Source of the DNA: an uncultured Oscillospiraceae bacterium
GTDB lineage: Bacteria; Bacillota; Clostridia; Oscillospirales; Ruminococcaceae
NCBI GenBank assembly: GCA_900539195.1
Contig: UQBC01000030.1
Coordinates: forward strand, 1 to 32,108
Length of the DNA: 32,108 nt
Direction: 5' to 3'
This document shows, piece after piece, positions 7,550 to 15,088 of the stretch (within the stretch, counting starts at the first letter, position 1; each line of letters starts with the position of its first letter). Under the pieces are notes generated by a model. It was given only the letters and a program-made list of their open reading frames with translations, was not told where the DNA came from and made no database searches. A program made the position numbers and the translations under genes.

Positions 7550-8911
7550 ATGGATCTCATAATCAAAAACGGTACGATAGTTTCACCAACGGCTACATTC
7601 AAAGCCGATGTGTGCGTGGATAACGGCAAGATAGTTGCGATAACGGCAGATGCCGGCACAGATGCCGACAAGGTGGTAGACGCAAGCGGCAAGATGGTGC
7701 TCCCCGGTGCCATTGACGCACATACCCACCTTGCAATGCCCTTCGGCGGTACAATTTCATCCGATGACTACTACGCAGGCACAAGAGCAGCTGCCTGCGG
7801 CGGTACGACAACGGTATTCGACTTCATTTTACAGGATTTCGGTGAAACGATGGTCGATGCCATCAAGCGCCGTGACGCATTGTGCGCTCCCGATGCGGCT
7901 GTCGATTACGCATTCCACGTTGCCGTAAAGGACGTTTCAAACGGACTTATCGACACTATAGAGGACGCTGTAAACTACGGTGTATCTTCGTTCAAGGTAT
8001 TTATGGTCTACGACTTCGGTGTAACAGACGGCGTATTCTACAAGGTACTTGAAAAGGCAAAATCCTGCGGCGCTATGATCTCGGTACACGCCGAGAACAA
8101 GCAGTTAATAGACGTTCTGACAGAGCGTTATCTGTCAGAGGGCAAGACAAGCGCTTGGTATCACTATATGAGCCGTCCGGAATTTGTCGAGGGCGAGGCT
8201 GATATAAGAGCAATCCAGCTTGCAAAGAGCCTTGATTCCAAGCTGTACATCGTACACCTTGCAAATAAGGAAGGTGTGCAGGCGGTTGAAAGAGCAAGAA
8301 ACGAGGGCTATCAGATATACGCCGAAACCTGTCCGCAGTACCTTGAATTTACCTCCGAGGTATACAAGAGAGCAGACGGCAGAAACTTTGTATGCTCACC
8401 TCCGATGAAGGGTGAGGAAAGCAGACTTGCTCTGTGGGAGGCTATAAAGAAAGGTCTTATCACAACAATAGCTACCGACCACTGCCCGTTCCAGTCATAC
8501 GAAAAGGACTGGGGCAAGGACGATTTCACAAAGATTCCCAACGGCTGTGCAGGTATCGAGAATATGTACCCCTATATGCTGTCAGCCGCTAACGAGGGCA
8601 AGATAACATTCAACAAGGCAGTTGAGCTTTGCTCCTACAATCCCGCCAAGATTTTCGGCTGTGACGCAAAGGGCGCTATCGAAGTCGGCAAGGACGCAGA
8701 TATTGTTATCTACGATCCCACGAAGGACTTCACTATTACAAATGACAAGATGCACAGCGACTGCGACCACACGATTTGGGAAGGCATCAAGGTCAAGGGC
8801 TATCCCGAGGCTACCTACTCAAGAGGCAAGCTCGTATTCAAGGACGGCGAGTTCTTGGGCGAGCGTGGCTGGGGCAAATTCATAAAGAGAAGCTCAAGCG
8901 GTAACTTATAA
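7550..8911 (+). CDS. hydA: dihydropyrimidinase (D-hydantoinase family)
   Basis: This 453-residue cytoplasmic amidohydrolase opens the dihydrouracil ring to N-carbamoyl-beta-alanine. All metal ligands of the binuclear zinc site are visible: His58 and His60 (IDAHTHL), the lysine expected to be carbamylated, Lys149 (SSFKVFM), His180 (SVHAEN), His236 (IVHLAN) and Asp310 (ATDHCPF). The C-terminal part returns to the small beta domain (KDADIVIYDP). The length matches family norms of about 450-470. The gene starts 36 bp after the aminotransferase with GGAAAGGACGG upstream. Hydantoinase, allantoinase and dihydropyrimidinase share these residues; the adjacent PreA gene makes dihydropyrimidinase the best reading. 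Confidence 0.94.
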   Translation: MDLIIKNGTIVSPTATFKADVCVDNGKIVAITADAGTDADKVVDASGKMVLPGAIDAHTHLAMPFGGTISSDDYYAGTRAAACGGTTTVFDFILQDFGETMVDAIKRRDALCAPDAAVDYAFHVAVKDVSNGLIDTIEDAVNYGVSSFKVFMVYDFGVTDGVFYKVLEKAKSCGAMISVHAENKQLIDVLTERYLSEGKTSAWYHYMSRPEFVEGEADIRAIQLAKSLDSKLYIVHLANKEGVQAVERARNEGYQIYAETCPQYLEFTSEVYKRADGRNFVCSPPMKGEESRLALWEAIKKGLITTIATDHCPFQSYEKDWGKDDFTKIPNGCAGIENMYPYMLSAANEGKITFNKAVELCSYNPAKIFGCDAKGAIEVGKDADIVIYDPTKDFTITNDKMHSDCDHTIWEGIKVKGYPEATYSRGKLVFKDGEFLGERGWGKFIKRSSSGNL

Positions 8912-8931
8912 TAAATAAAAGCCGATATACA

Positions 8932-8957
8932 ACAGGGGAGAGCAATATCTCCCCTGT
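8932..8957 (+). promoter_or_regulatory. intercistronic hairpin between dihydropyrimidinase and preA
   Basis: ACAGGGGAGA (8932-8941) and TCTCCCCTGT (8948-8957) form a perfect 10-bp stem with a 6-nt loop. No T-run follows, and preA begins 36 bp later with AAAGGAGAG. It may stabilise or segment the operon mRNA, or act as a weak attenuator. Confidence 0.65.
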
Positions 8958-8992
8958 ATCTGTAACAGCACAAAGGAAAAGGAGAGATACTT

Positions 8993-10477
8993 ATGCCATT
9001 CGTAAAAAATACAGCTATAGAAGAAAGCGCCCGCTGCCTTTTATGCCTCGACGCTCCCTGTACAAAAGCCTGTCCGAACGGCGCACAGCCCGACAGATTT
9101 ATCCGCTCACTGCGTTTCGATAATTTAAACGGCGCAAAAGCCTTTGTGAAAAACTGTGCCGAATGCTCCGCTCCCTGTATGACCGCCTGCACAAGAGCGA
9201 AAATAGACAGACCCGTTGAAATAAGACAGACAGCAAAGTATATTGCTTCTGCCGCAAAGGACGTTGAGCCGAAAGCAGATTTATCAATGACCTTCTGCGG
9301 TCTTAAGTGCGAAAACCCGTTCTTCTTATCCTCATCTGTGGTAGCAAGCGGCTACGATATGTGTGCAAAGGCGCTCGATATGGGCTGGGCAGGTATCGTA
9401 TACAAGACGATAGGCTTTGCAAAGATGAACGAGGTATCTCCCCGTTTCGATATTCTGAACAAGGAAACGACACCCTATATAGGCTTCAAGAACCTTGAAC
9501 AGATCTCCGACCACCCTCTTGAAGAAAACCTTGCTATACTCAAAAAGCTGAAGGAAAACTATCCCACAAAGATAATCGTATCCTCCATAATGGGCGAAAG
9601 CGAGGACGAGTGGACAGCGCTTGCAAGACTGTCTGAGGAAGCCGGCGTCGATATGATAGAGTGCAACTTCTCCTGCCCGCAGATGACAAGTCACAGTATG
9701 GGCAGTGACGTGGGTACAAATCCTGAGCTTGTCGCAAAGTATACCGCCGCAGTAAGACGTGGCACAAAACTCCCCGTGCTTGCAAAAATGACGCCCAATA
9801 TAACCAATATGGAAATACCGGCTATTGCGGCTGTAAACGCAGGTGCGGACGGCATTGCGGCAATAAACACCGTAAAGAGTATCACAAACGTCGATCTTGA
9901 CAGCTTCGTTCCGACCCCCGACATTAACGGCAAGTCCGCTGTCGGCGGATATTCGGGCAAGGCGGTAAAGCCTATCGCTCTGCGTTTCATCTCGGATATG
10001 AAAAGAAACGAAACGCTTGAAAATGTCGAGATCAGCGGTATGGGCGGCATAGAAACGTGGCGTGACGGTCTGGAGTTTATCCTTATGGGCTGTACAAACC
10101 TGCAGGTGACAACTTCTGTAATGCAGTACGGCTACAGAATAATAGACGATATGCTTGACGGGTTATCTCGCTGGCTCACCGCCGCAGGCTACAGCAGTGT
10201 GTCGGAGGTAGTCGGTCTTGCAAATAAGAATATGACCGATGCCGGCAGTCTTGACCGTGACACCGTTACATATCCTATTTTCGACAAAAACAAGTGTATC
10301 GGCTGCGGCAGATGCTACATTGCCTGCTATGACGCAGGACATCAGGCTCTCGACTTTGACGCTGAAGCAAGAAAGCCTGTTTTCCTCGGCTCAAAGTGCG
10401 TAGGCTGTCATCTCTGCGCTACCGTCTGCCCCGTAAATTGCATTTCGAAGGCTAAGAGAGTTGCAAAAAAGCGCTGA
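8993..10477 (+). CDS. preA: PreA-type dihydropyrimidine dehydrogenase with an added N-terminal Fe-S domain
   Basis: This 494-residue enzyme catalyses reduction of uracil or thymine to the 5,6-dihydro base at FMN. The barrel (about 97-400) has the PreA segments FCGLKCENPF, NFSCPQMTSHSMGSDVG, AKMTPNITN, NGKSAVGGYSGKAVKPIALR and SGMGGIETW. The C-terminus is a two-cluster ferredoxin: Cys435/438/441/445 and Cys469/472/475/479, plus Cys483. Unlike the E. coli PreA subunit (about 410 residues), it begins with a helical Fe-S module (Cys15/18/23/27 and 55/58/62/66) that resembles domain I of eukaryotic dihydropyrimidine dehydrogenase. The FAD and NADPH domains that normally lie between are absent, and no preT gene is nearby, so its electron donor is unknown. 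It is the last gene of the operon. Confidence 0.93.
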   Translation: MPFVKNTAIEESARCLLCLDAPCTKACPNGAQPDRFIRSLRFDNLNGAKAFVKNCAECSAPCMTACTRAKIDRPVEIRQTAKYIASAAKDVEPKADLSMTFCGLKCENPFFLSSSVVASGYDMCAKALDMGWAGIVYKTIGFAKMNEVSPRFDILNKETTPYIGFKNLEQISDHPLEENLAILKKLKENYPTKIIVSSIMGESEDEWTALARLSEEAGVDMIECNFSCPQMTSHSMGSDVGTNPELVAKYTAAVRRGTKLPVLAKMTPNITNMEIPAIAAVNAGADGIAAINTVKSITNVDLDSFVPTPDINGKSAVGGYSGKAVKPIALRFISDMKRNETLENVEISGMGGIETWRDGLEFILMGCTNLQVTTSVMQYGYRIIDDMLDGLSRWLTAAGYSSVSEVVGLANKNMTDAGSLDRDTVTYPIFDKNKCIGCGRCYIACYDAGHQALDFDAEARKPVFLGSKCVGCHLCATVCPVNCISKAKRVAKKR

Positions 10478-10499
10478 TTTTTCGATAAGAATCTTTATA

Positions 10500-10531
10500 A
10501 AATACGGCTGTTTCACAAGACAGCCGTATTT
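10500..10531 (+). terminator. terminator hairpin after preA (copy 1 of a 32-bp repeat)
   Basis: AATACGGCTGT pairs with ACAGCCGTATT around an 8-nt loop, 22 bp after the preA stop. The same 32 bp recur exactly at 10907-10938. Copy 1 is followed by only three T on the + strand. On the - strand it is followed by TTTTATAAAG, so it may work in both directions. Confidence 0.75.
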
Positions 10532-10563
10532 CAGACTGTCGAAAAACCTCTTGCTTATTTAAA

Positions 10564-10860
10564 AATGGGGGTCGCAGGGGCGAAGCCCCCGTACAGGTCG
10601 TCAGCCATTTGTGCCACTGCATCGTGCAGTGGCTTTGTGCGGCTGACTGCAAGCATCCTTGCTTGGACTAGGGGCGGTAGCCCCAGCAAAATAGCCCCTT
10701 TCCGGGGGAAAGGGTGCTTGACGGGCTTACGACCGTTCTTAGCTGCAAAAATAGCCCCTTTCCGGGGGAAAGGGGTTTTCGGCAAGGATGCCGAAACAAG
10801 GACACACCGAGCTTTGCAGGAGGCAAAGCCATCAGAGTGTCCTAAAGGGGATAGGGATTG
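10564..10860. repeat. palindrome-rich non-coding element (string of GC-rich hairpins)
   Basis: No convincing gene lies in this stretch. It contains successive stems: GGGGG/CCCCC near 10567-10590; GTCAGCC ... GGCTGAC enclosing GCCACTGCA-TCG-TGCAGTGGC (about 10599-10646); GCAAG/CTTGC; GGGGC-GGTA-GCCCC; two copies of CCCCTTTCC/GGAAAGGGG exactly 60 bp apart; TTTCGGCA/TGCCGAAA; and GGACAC ... GTGTCC enclosing GCTTTGC/GCAAAGC. Base composition is much more G/C-rich than the flanks. It is bracketed by the identical hairpins at 10500 and 10907. It resembles a mobile palindromic intergenic repeat (REP/MITE-like) or a structured RNA. I recognise no named family. Confidence 0.7.
10688..10775 (+). repeat. 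two 27-bp direct repeats with a 60-bp period
   Basis: A 27-bp sequence starting AAAATAGCCCC and containing the palindrome CCCCTTTCC-GGG-GGAAAGGGG occurs at 10688-10714 and 10748-10774. The 33 bp between the copies are unique. Only two copies are present and each unit is itself a hairpin, which argues against a CRISPR array. Confidence 0.85.
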
Positions 10861-10906
10861 AGAATTTGCTCTATTTTTATAAAAAACTAACTTTTTCTAC
10901 AAGCTG

Positions 10907-10942
10907 AAATACGGCTGTTTCACAAGACAGCCGTATTTTTTA
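10907..10942 (+). terminator. terminator hairpin, copy 2 of the 32-bp repeat
   Basis: This is an exact second copy of the hairpin at 10500-10531. Here the stem is followed on the + strand by a run of six or more T, giving a classic intrinsic terminator shape. Its duplication on either side of the palindromic element suggests they arose together. Confidence 0.75.
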
Positions 10943-10984
10943 CATCTCGTAAACCCGCATAAACACTCGCTTTACCTCACTTTT

Positions 10985-11118
10985 CAAAAACTTTTTAAAA
11001 TTTTTTTAAAATTTCTGAAACTTTTTCGCCCCTGCCGCCGACTACCGAAATGTAAGCAGTTGATAAAGAGATATTCAAAAAAACTTTTGAATTTTTAAAA
11101 AAACTTGAAACTTTTCGA
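10985..11118. other. A/T-tract region upstream of the small surface-peptide gene
   Basis: Runs of A and T recur at roughly helical spacing (about 10985-11030 and 11074-11118). They include the perfect palindrome ATTCAAAA-AAAC-TTTTGAAT at 11073-11092. Such DNA is usually intrinsically curved and can act as an UP element. I cannot place a convincing -35/-10 pair here. The remaining bases between 10943 and 11192 show nothing else recognisable apart from a small stem GTGCTT/AAGCAC near 11155-11169, just before the gene. Confidence 0.4.
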
Positions 11119-11192
11119 GAAAACCTCGTGACTGCATAATTGAAAAAACTAAAACGTGCTTAACAAGCACAGAATACATGGAGGACAAAGAA

Positions 11193-11411
11193 ATGAAAAA
11201 GATTTTAGCAACAGTAGCATCTATCGCAATGGTAGCAGCTTGCTCAACAGCAGCTTTCGCAGCAGGTGACATCGGTAAGTCAGAGACAGTTACTCCCGGT
11301 GCTTCATCAGGCAACACAAACACAGGTGTTGTACTTACAGTAGTTCCCGTAGCTCTCGCTGCAGGCGCTCTCACAGTAAGCGGTATCGTTTTAAAGAAGA
11401 AGAACAAGTAA
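11193..11411 (+). CDS. 72-residue secreted/surface mini-protein with sortase-like tail
   Basis: I do not recognise a named family. Residues 1-24 are a signal peptide (MKK, hydrophobic core, AFAA cleavage region). Residues 25-40 are a short polar Gly/Ser/Thr stretch. NTNTG at 41-45 is followed by a hydrophobic segment (46-66) and the basic tail KKKNK. This layout is that of a cell-wall sorting signal, with NTNTG in the place of NPxTG or LPxTG, or else a simple membrane anchor. ATG 11193 is chosen because TGGAGGA at 11179-11185 is a ribosome site; an in-frame ATG at 11178 overlaps that site. Codon use is strongly biased to GCA/GCT, suggesting high expression. A strong terminator follows. Confidence 0.78.
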   Translation: MKKILATVASIAMVAACSTAAFAAGDIGKSETVTPGASSGNTNTGVVLTVVPVALAAGALTVSGIVLKKKNK

Positions 11412-11427
11412 TTTAATTACCTGATAG

Positions 11428-11474
11428 ATTCGATACTAACCACACTCGGTGGTTAAGAAGGACAATGTTCGAAT
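11428..11474 (+). other. nested stem in the 3' region of the surface-peptide transcript
   Basis: ATTCG (11428-11432) can pair with CGAAT (11470-11474), enclosing AACCAC (11438-11443) paired with GTGGTT (11449-11454). It lies between the stop codon and the terminator, and may protect the mRNA end. Confidence 0.45.
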
Positions 11475-11480
11475 TTATGA

Positions 11481-11514
11481 CCCCGTTATCTTCGGATAAC
11501 GGGGTTTTCATTTT
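11481..11514 (+). terminator. intrinsic terminator with TTCG tetraloop
   Basis: CCCCGTTATC (11481-11490) pairs perfectly with GATAACGGGG (11495-11504) across the stable loop TTCG, and is followed by TTTTCATTTT. It ends the short surface-peptide transcript before the flagellar promoter. Confidence 0.95.
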
Positions 11515-11589
11515 ATATAACTGTTTTGTCTGCCTTTTTATCCGCACATAAAAAATCTGCAATTTTTCATATAAAATCCCCCATAAAAA

Positions 11590-11616
11590 TAAACTTTAAC
11601 ACAAATCTGCCGATAG
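11590..11616 (+). promoter_or_regulatory. sigma-28 (SigD/FliA) promoter of the flagellar operon
   Basis: TAAA at 11590-11593, a 15-nt spacer, then GCCGATAG at 11609-11616 matches the flagellar sigma-28 consensus TAAA-N15-GCCGATAA at all but the last base. It is 55 bp upstream of flgM. Since FlgM inhibits this sigma factor, the operon would be both driven by and feeding back on it. Confidence 0.9.
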
Positions 11617-11671
11617 AATATATGTAGAAGAATTTTATAGGCAAAGTTTGCCCGAAGGGAGCTGAAAATAA

Positions 11672-11941
11672 ATGGAAATAAAGAATATCAGCGGTATTGT
11701 AAATGTCTACAGCAAGATGAAACTGAACAGCGGTAAAACAAAGGTTGCTCCCGCAGAGAAGAAGACAGACAAGATAGAGTTCAATTTTGCACGCAGTGTA
11801 GAGGCTGCAAAGGCTGACCTTGCCGCAGCGGTAAACGAAAATGCGTCGGCAGAGCGTATTGAGGCGCTTACAGACAGTGTTGCTAGCGGCAGCTATGATG
11901 TAAGCCCCGAGATGATCGCAGACTCGATACTGATGTTCTGA
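11672..11941 (+). CDS. flgM: anti-sigma-28 factor FlgM
   Basis: This 89-residue protein is the small, mostly disordered inhibitor of flagellar sigma factor SigD/FliA. It is exported or inactivated once the hook is complete, which releases late-gene expression. The N-terminal half is basic and polar. The C-terminal half is two predicted helices (VEAAKADLAAAV and ERIEALTDSV) followed by SGSYDVSPEMIADSIL, the GxYxvd...iA.kil pattern of the family. Its length is typical. It is the first gene after the sigma-28 promoter, with GAAGGGAGCTG upstream of ATG, and is 27 bp ahead of flgN, the same neighbourhood as in Bacillus. Confidence 0.9.
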   Translation: MEIKNISGIVNVYSKMKLNSGKTKVAPAEKKTDKIEFNFARSVEAAKADLAAAVNENASAERIEALTDSVASGSYDVSPEMIADSILMF

Positions 11942-11968
11942 TGAACACGGCAGAAAGGAACGGTACCG

Positions 11969-12448
11969 ATGACTATAGAAACAGCCGATAGAATTATCGG
12001 ATTTCTTGAAAAATACAACAGTGCATATCGTGATATGGTAGCATTCCTTACCGAAAAGCAGGCGAAGGTCATGGCGGACGATCTGCTCTGGCTGCTCGAT
12101 TCTGTTGAGGACGAACAGGCACTGGTTATGAAGATACAGTCGGAAGAAAACGCAAGGTCGGCTCTTTTTGAGGAGCTTGGACTCGGTGAAATAAAAGCAA
12201 GACAGCTTATAGAAGCCGCCCCCGACGAAAGAAAATCAAAACTTACTCTGCTTTATGACGAGCTTACCGGATATGTGGCAAGGATAAAGCAGTTAAACAA
12301 CATTATCGTTGAAACGGTAGAAAAGAAACTGTCAGTTCAGGAGGAACTGATGCGGAAGACAGGGATGACACTCACAGAAACCTATAACGGCTACGGTGCT
12401 AAGATAAAGCACACCTCAGCGCCGAAGGGTTTTCTCGGTAACATATAA
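11969..12448 (+). CDS. flgN: FlgN-family export chaperone
   Basis: This 159-residue, almost wholly helical cytoplasmic protein is the chaperone that keeps hook-filament junction proteins FlgK and FlgL export-competent. It shows the family layout: a long N-terminal helix pair with acidic residues (LLDSVEDEQALVMKIQSEE), a middle helix starting LIEAAPDERKSKLTLLYDEL, and a C-terminal coiled region ending in a flexible GYGAKIKHTS tail. Pairwise identity within the family is low, so the call rests on length, composition and position between flgM and flgK. The ribosome site is GAAAGGAACGG before ATG 11969. Confidence 0.83.
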   Translation: MTIETADRIIGFLEKYNSAYRDMVAFLTEKQAKVMADDLLWLLDSVEDEQALVMKIQSEENARSALFEELGLGEIKARQLIEAAPDERKSKLTLLYDELTGYVARIKQLNNIIVETVEKKLSVQEELMRKTGMTLTETYNGYGAKIKHTSAPKGFLGNI

Positions 12449-12461
12449 TTTCGGAGGATAA

Positions 12462-14021
12462 ATGAGAGCTTCATTTTTAGGATTAGAGATCCAGAAAAGA
12501 TCGGTACAGATGGCGCAGAAGGCGCTCGATGTAACCGGCAACAACCTGTCGAACCGTGACACAGTAGGCTATACAAGACAGCGCCTTGACGTATATTCCA
12601 GCTATATGAACATGAGCGGGGTATACACCACAAAGCTCGCCCGTCTGGGACTTTCGAGCCAGGGCGTATTTGCAAGCGGCGTAAGTCAGACCAGAGATGA
12701 TTATCTTGACAAGCGTTACAGGGACAACAGCTGTTATGTTGCGGAATACAATCAGCAGGCATCTATAATGAGCGAGATCGAAACGGCGCTGACGAACTTC
12801 TCCGATACATACGAGAATGTCGGTATGGCATATCAGTTCGACCAGTTCAAATCCGCTCTGCGCAAATATGCGGAGGACAGTGCCGACAGAGAGGAGCTTG
12901 CAAGCGTTGTAAGAAACCAGGCATACAATATATGCAAGCTGTTCACTCAGCAGAGTATGGATCTTAAGAACCTTGAAAATCAGACCTTATATGATCTGCA
13001 CTCAACGCTTGAGGACGCAAACCGTATAATTGAGGAGATAGTCGAATATAACAAGCAGATAGTAAACGAATATGCGATAACAGGCGCAGACCTTATATAC
13101 AACGGCTTATCCGTTACAGGCGGATACGGTCCCAACGAAATGCTTGACGCAAGGAACAATCTTATCGACCAGCTCAGCGAGTTCGGCGATATTCACGTTG
13201 ACGATAACTTTGACGGCTCGGTAAAGATTACAATGGGCGGTCTTACGATTATAGACGGCAAAAAGAGCAACCTTTTTGTTACCGGCAAGGATTTTGACGC
13301 ATACAACGCAAAGTACGAGGAAAACGGCGCAGTTGTGCTGAAGCTGACCGACGGCAACGATATGGTGCTTGAAAGCGGCTCGATAAAGGCATACACCGAT
13401 ATGATAAACGGTAACGGCGCATACGCATCGGGCAAGCAGACCACCGACTACGGTATAAAATATTATCAGTCGGCAGTGGACGAATTCGCAAAGCAGTTCG
13501 CAGGGCTTATGAACAAGCTCAACGGCGGCAACGAGTCCGACGACAGACTTATGTTCACAAGTGCGGACGGCTCACCGATAAACGCAGGAAACATAAGAAT
13601 ATCGGATGCGTGGCTTAAGGACGCTACGATGATAGCGAAGATATACAACGAAAAGACAGGTACTTACGATTATCCCGTAAACCTTGACGGCAATGCGGTA
13701 AACAAGCTGCTTCTCGGTATGGATGACAGCGTTCAGATAGGCAAGGGCGACTATGAAGGCTCAAGCTATGACTTCATTCTCTTCCTCAACAACCGCCTTG
13801 CACAGAATATCGAATTTGCCGAAAAGCAGTGCGATATGTATACCGATACGGCAACCTCATTACTTGACAGCAGAGATGCGATAATGGGCGTTTCCGAAAC
13901 GGAGGAGGGCGTTAATATGCTGAACTATTCCAAGTGGTTCAACGCTTCTTCAAGAATGCTCACAACGCTCGACGAGGCGCTTGATACTATAATAGAAAAA
14001 ATGGGACTTGTCGGCAGATAA
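12462..14021 (+). CDS. flgK: flagellar hook-associated protein 1 (FlgK)
   Basis: This 519-residue junction protein links the hook to the filament and is exported by the flagellar type III system. The N-terminal rod/hook motif is clear: FLGLEIQKRSVQMAQKALDV followed by TGNNLSNRDTVGYTRQR (about 5-45). The C-terminus has the matching helical region ending DSRDAIMGVSETEEGVNMLN and LTTLDEALDTIIEKMGLVGR. These two ends form the coiled core, and the middle is the exposed variable domain. The length is within the usual 450-650. TCGGAGGATAA gives a strong ribosome site, 13 bp after flgN, its chaperone. Confidence 0.96.
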   Translation: MRASFLGLEIQKRSVQMAQKALDVTGNNLSNRDTVGYTRQRLDVYSSYMNMSGVYTTKLARLGLSSQGVFASGVSQTRDDYLDKRYRDNSCYVAEYNQQASIMSEIETALTNFSDTYENVGMAYQFDQFKSALRKYAEDSADREELASVVRNQAYNICKLFTQQSMDLKNLENQTLYDLHSTLEDANRIIEEIVEYNKQIVNEYAITGADLIYNGLSVTGGYGPNEMLDARNNLIDQLSEFGDIHVDDNFDGSVKITMGGLTIIDGKKSNLFVTGKDFDAYNAKYEENGAVVLKLTDGNDMVLESGSIKAYTDMINGNGAYASGKQTTDYGIKYYQSAVDEFAKQFAGLMNKLNGGNESDDRLMFTSADGSPINAGNIRISDAWLKDATMIAKIYNEKTGTYDYPVNLDGNAVNKLLLGMDDSVQIGKGDYEGSSYDFILFLNNRLAQNIEFAEKQCDMYTDTATSLLDSRDAIMGVSETEEGVNMLNYSKWFNASSRMLTTLDEALDTIIEKMGLVGR

Positions 14022-14040
14022 GCGGAAAGGATAGATTAAC

Positions 14041-15036
14041 ATGAGAATAACACAGAGCATGACCAACAGACGCTATATGTCACAGCTTAATGCCGCTCTC
14101 GAAAGAAAGAACGCCTCCGAGCGAAAGATAAATTCGAAAAAGAGATACAACAGAGCGAGCGAGGATCCGATAAGCGCCGCAAAAGCGCTGAGAACAAGGA
14201 AGGCTATTTCAAATACAAACGATTATCTGGGCAACCTTGAAACCGCCGAGCAGATATATAACGGCGCAGACAGCGTTCTGATGAACGTAAACGACATTCT
14301 CGACAATATAATCGAAAAGGTTACATACGCCGCAAACGGTACTCAGCACGATGAGGACGAGGAAATACTCGCCCAGACTGTTGAAACTTTCGCAGACGAG
14401 ATAGTAAGACTTTTCAACACCGATATAGCCGAAAGAAGAATTTTTGGCGGTGTAAACAATGACACCACCATATTCAAGATTGAAAACGTCGGCGGCAAAA
14501 AGACTATCACCTACAACGGAGTTGATATAAACTCCATTGACGATCCCGATAAATTTCCCTACTCTGAGTCGAGCTTTACCGACATCGGTACAGGAATGGT
14601 GATAGACCCCGCAACAGGCAGGGTAGATCCTCAGTCGGCACTTCCCGTAACCTTCAACGGCGCAAAGATAACAGGCTGCGGCAAGGATGATGAAGGCGAC
14701 TCCAAGAATATAATCCAGATAACCCTTGATGCCGCACAGGCAGTAAGAGAAGGCGATAAAATAAAGGCTATGGACTATATCGACAAGCTGAGAGCAGCTC
14801 AGACAAGCGTCAGCGTTGCTCACGCCGACATAGGTAACAAGCAGGAATATATCGAATATAACACAAACCGTCTCACAAACAATATGGAAACTCTGCTTGA
14901 ACAGCAGAACAACCTTGAAGGCACTGATATGGGTGCGGAAACAACCAACTGGAAAACGCTTGAAGCAATTTACAACGTTTCACTCCAGTTGGCTTCATCG
15001 GTAATTCCGATGAGCATATTCCAGTTTATTTCATAA
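14041..15036 (+). CDS. flgL: flagellar hook-associated protein 3 (FlgL)
   Basis: This 331-residue flagellin-like junction protein is the second layer between hook and filament. The start MRITQSMTNRRYMSQLNAAL and the segment KKRYNRASEDPISAAKALRTR (about 33-52) are the conserved N-terminal D0/D1 helices of FlgL. The C-terminal helix carries IEYNTNRLTNNMETLLEQQ, the flagellin-type heptad region. A compact central domain lies between (about 140-235). It begins 19 bp after flgK with GCGGAAAGGAT upstream. Flagellin shares the terminal helices, but the SEDP box and the gene order favour FlgL. Confidence 0.95.
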   Translation: MRITQSMTNRRYMSQLNAALERKNASERKINSKKRYNRASEDPISAAKALRTRKAISNTNDYLGNLETAEQIYNGADSVLMNVNDILDNIIEKVTYAANGTQHDEDEEILAQTVETFADEIVRLFNTDIAERRIFGGVNNDTTIFKIENVGGKKTITYNGVDINSIDDPDKFPYSESSFTDIGTGMVIDPATGRVDPQSALPVTFNGAKITGCGKDDEGDSKNIIQITLDAAQAVREGDKIKAMDYIDKLRAAQTSVSVAHADIGNKQEYIEYNTNRLTNNMETLLEQQNNLEGTDMGAETTNWKTLEAIYNVSLQLASSVIPMSIFQFIS

Positions 15037-15088
15037 GCTGTCGCTCTTTATGGGAGGAGCGAAAAATTAAAATGGGGAGGAAGATACA

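Noticed and set aside
10688..10775. CRISPR-like repeats (27 bp with a 33-bp spacer)
   Set aside because: There are only two copies, each a strong perfect hairpin within a larger palindromic element, with no cas genes or leader.
10565..10861. 98-codon open frame across the hairpin region, plus an opposite-strand frame of 76 codons
   Set aside because: It runs through stacked palindromes, has no ribosome site, and the translation has repeated low-complexity parts that simply mirror the DNA repeats.
11178..11192. ATG at 11178 as the start of the small surface peptide
   Set aside because: This ATG is part of the ATGGAGGAC ribosome site. The ATG at 11193 gives a standard signal peptide start (MKK).
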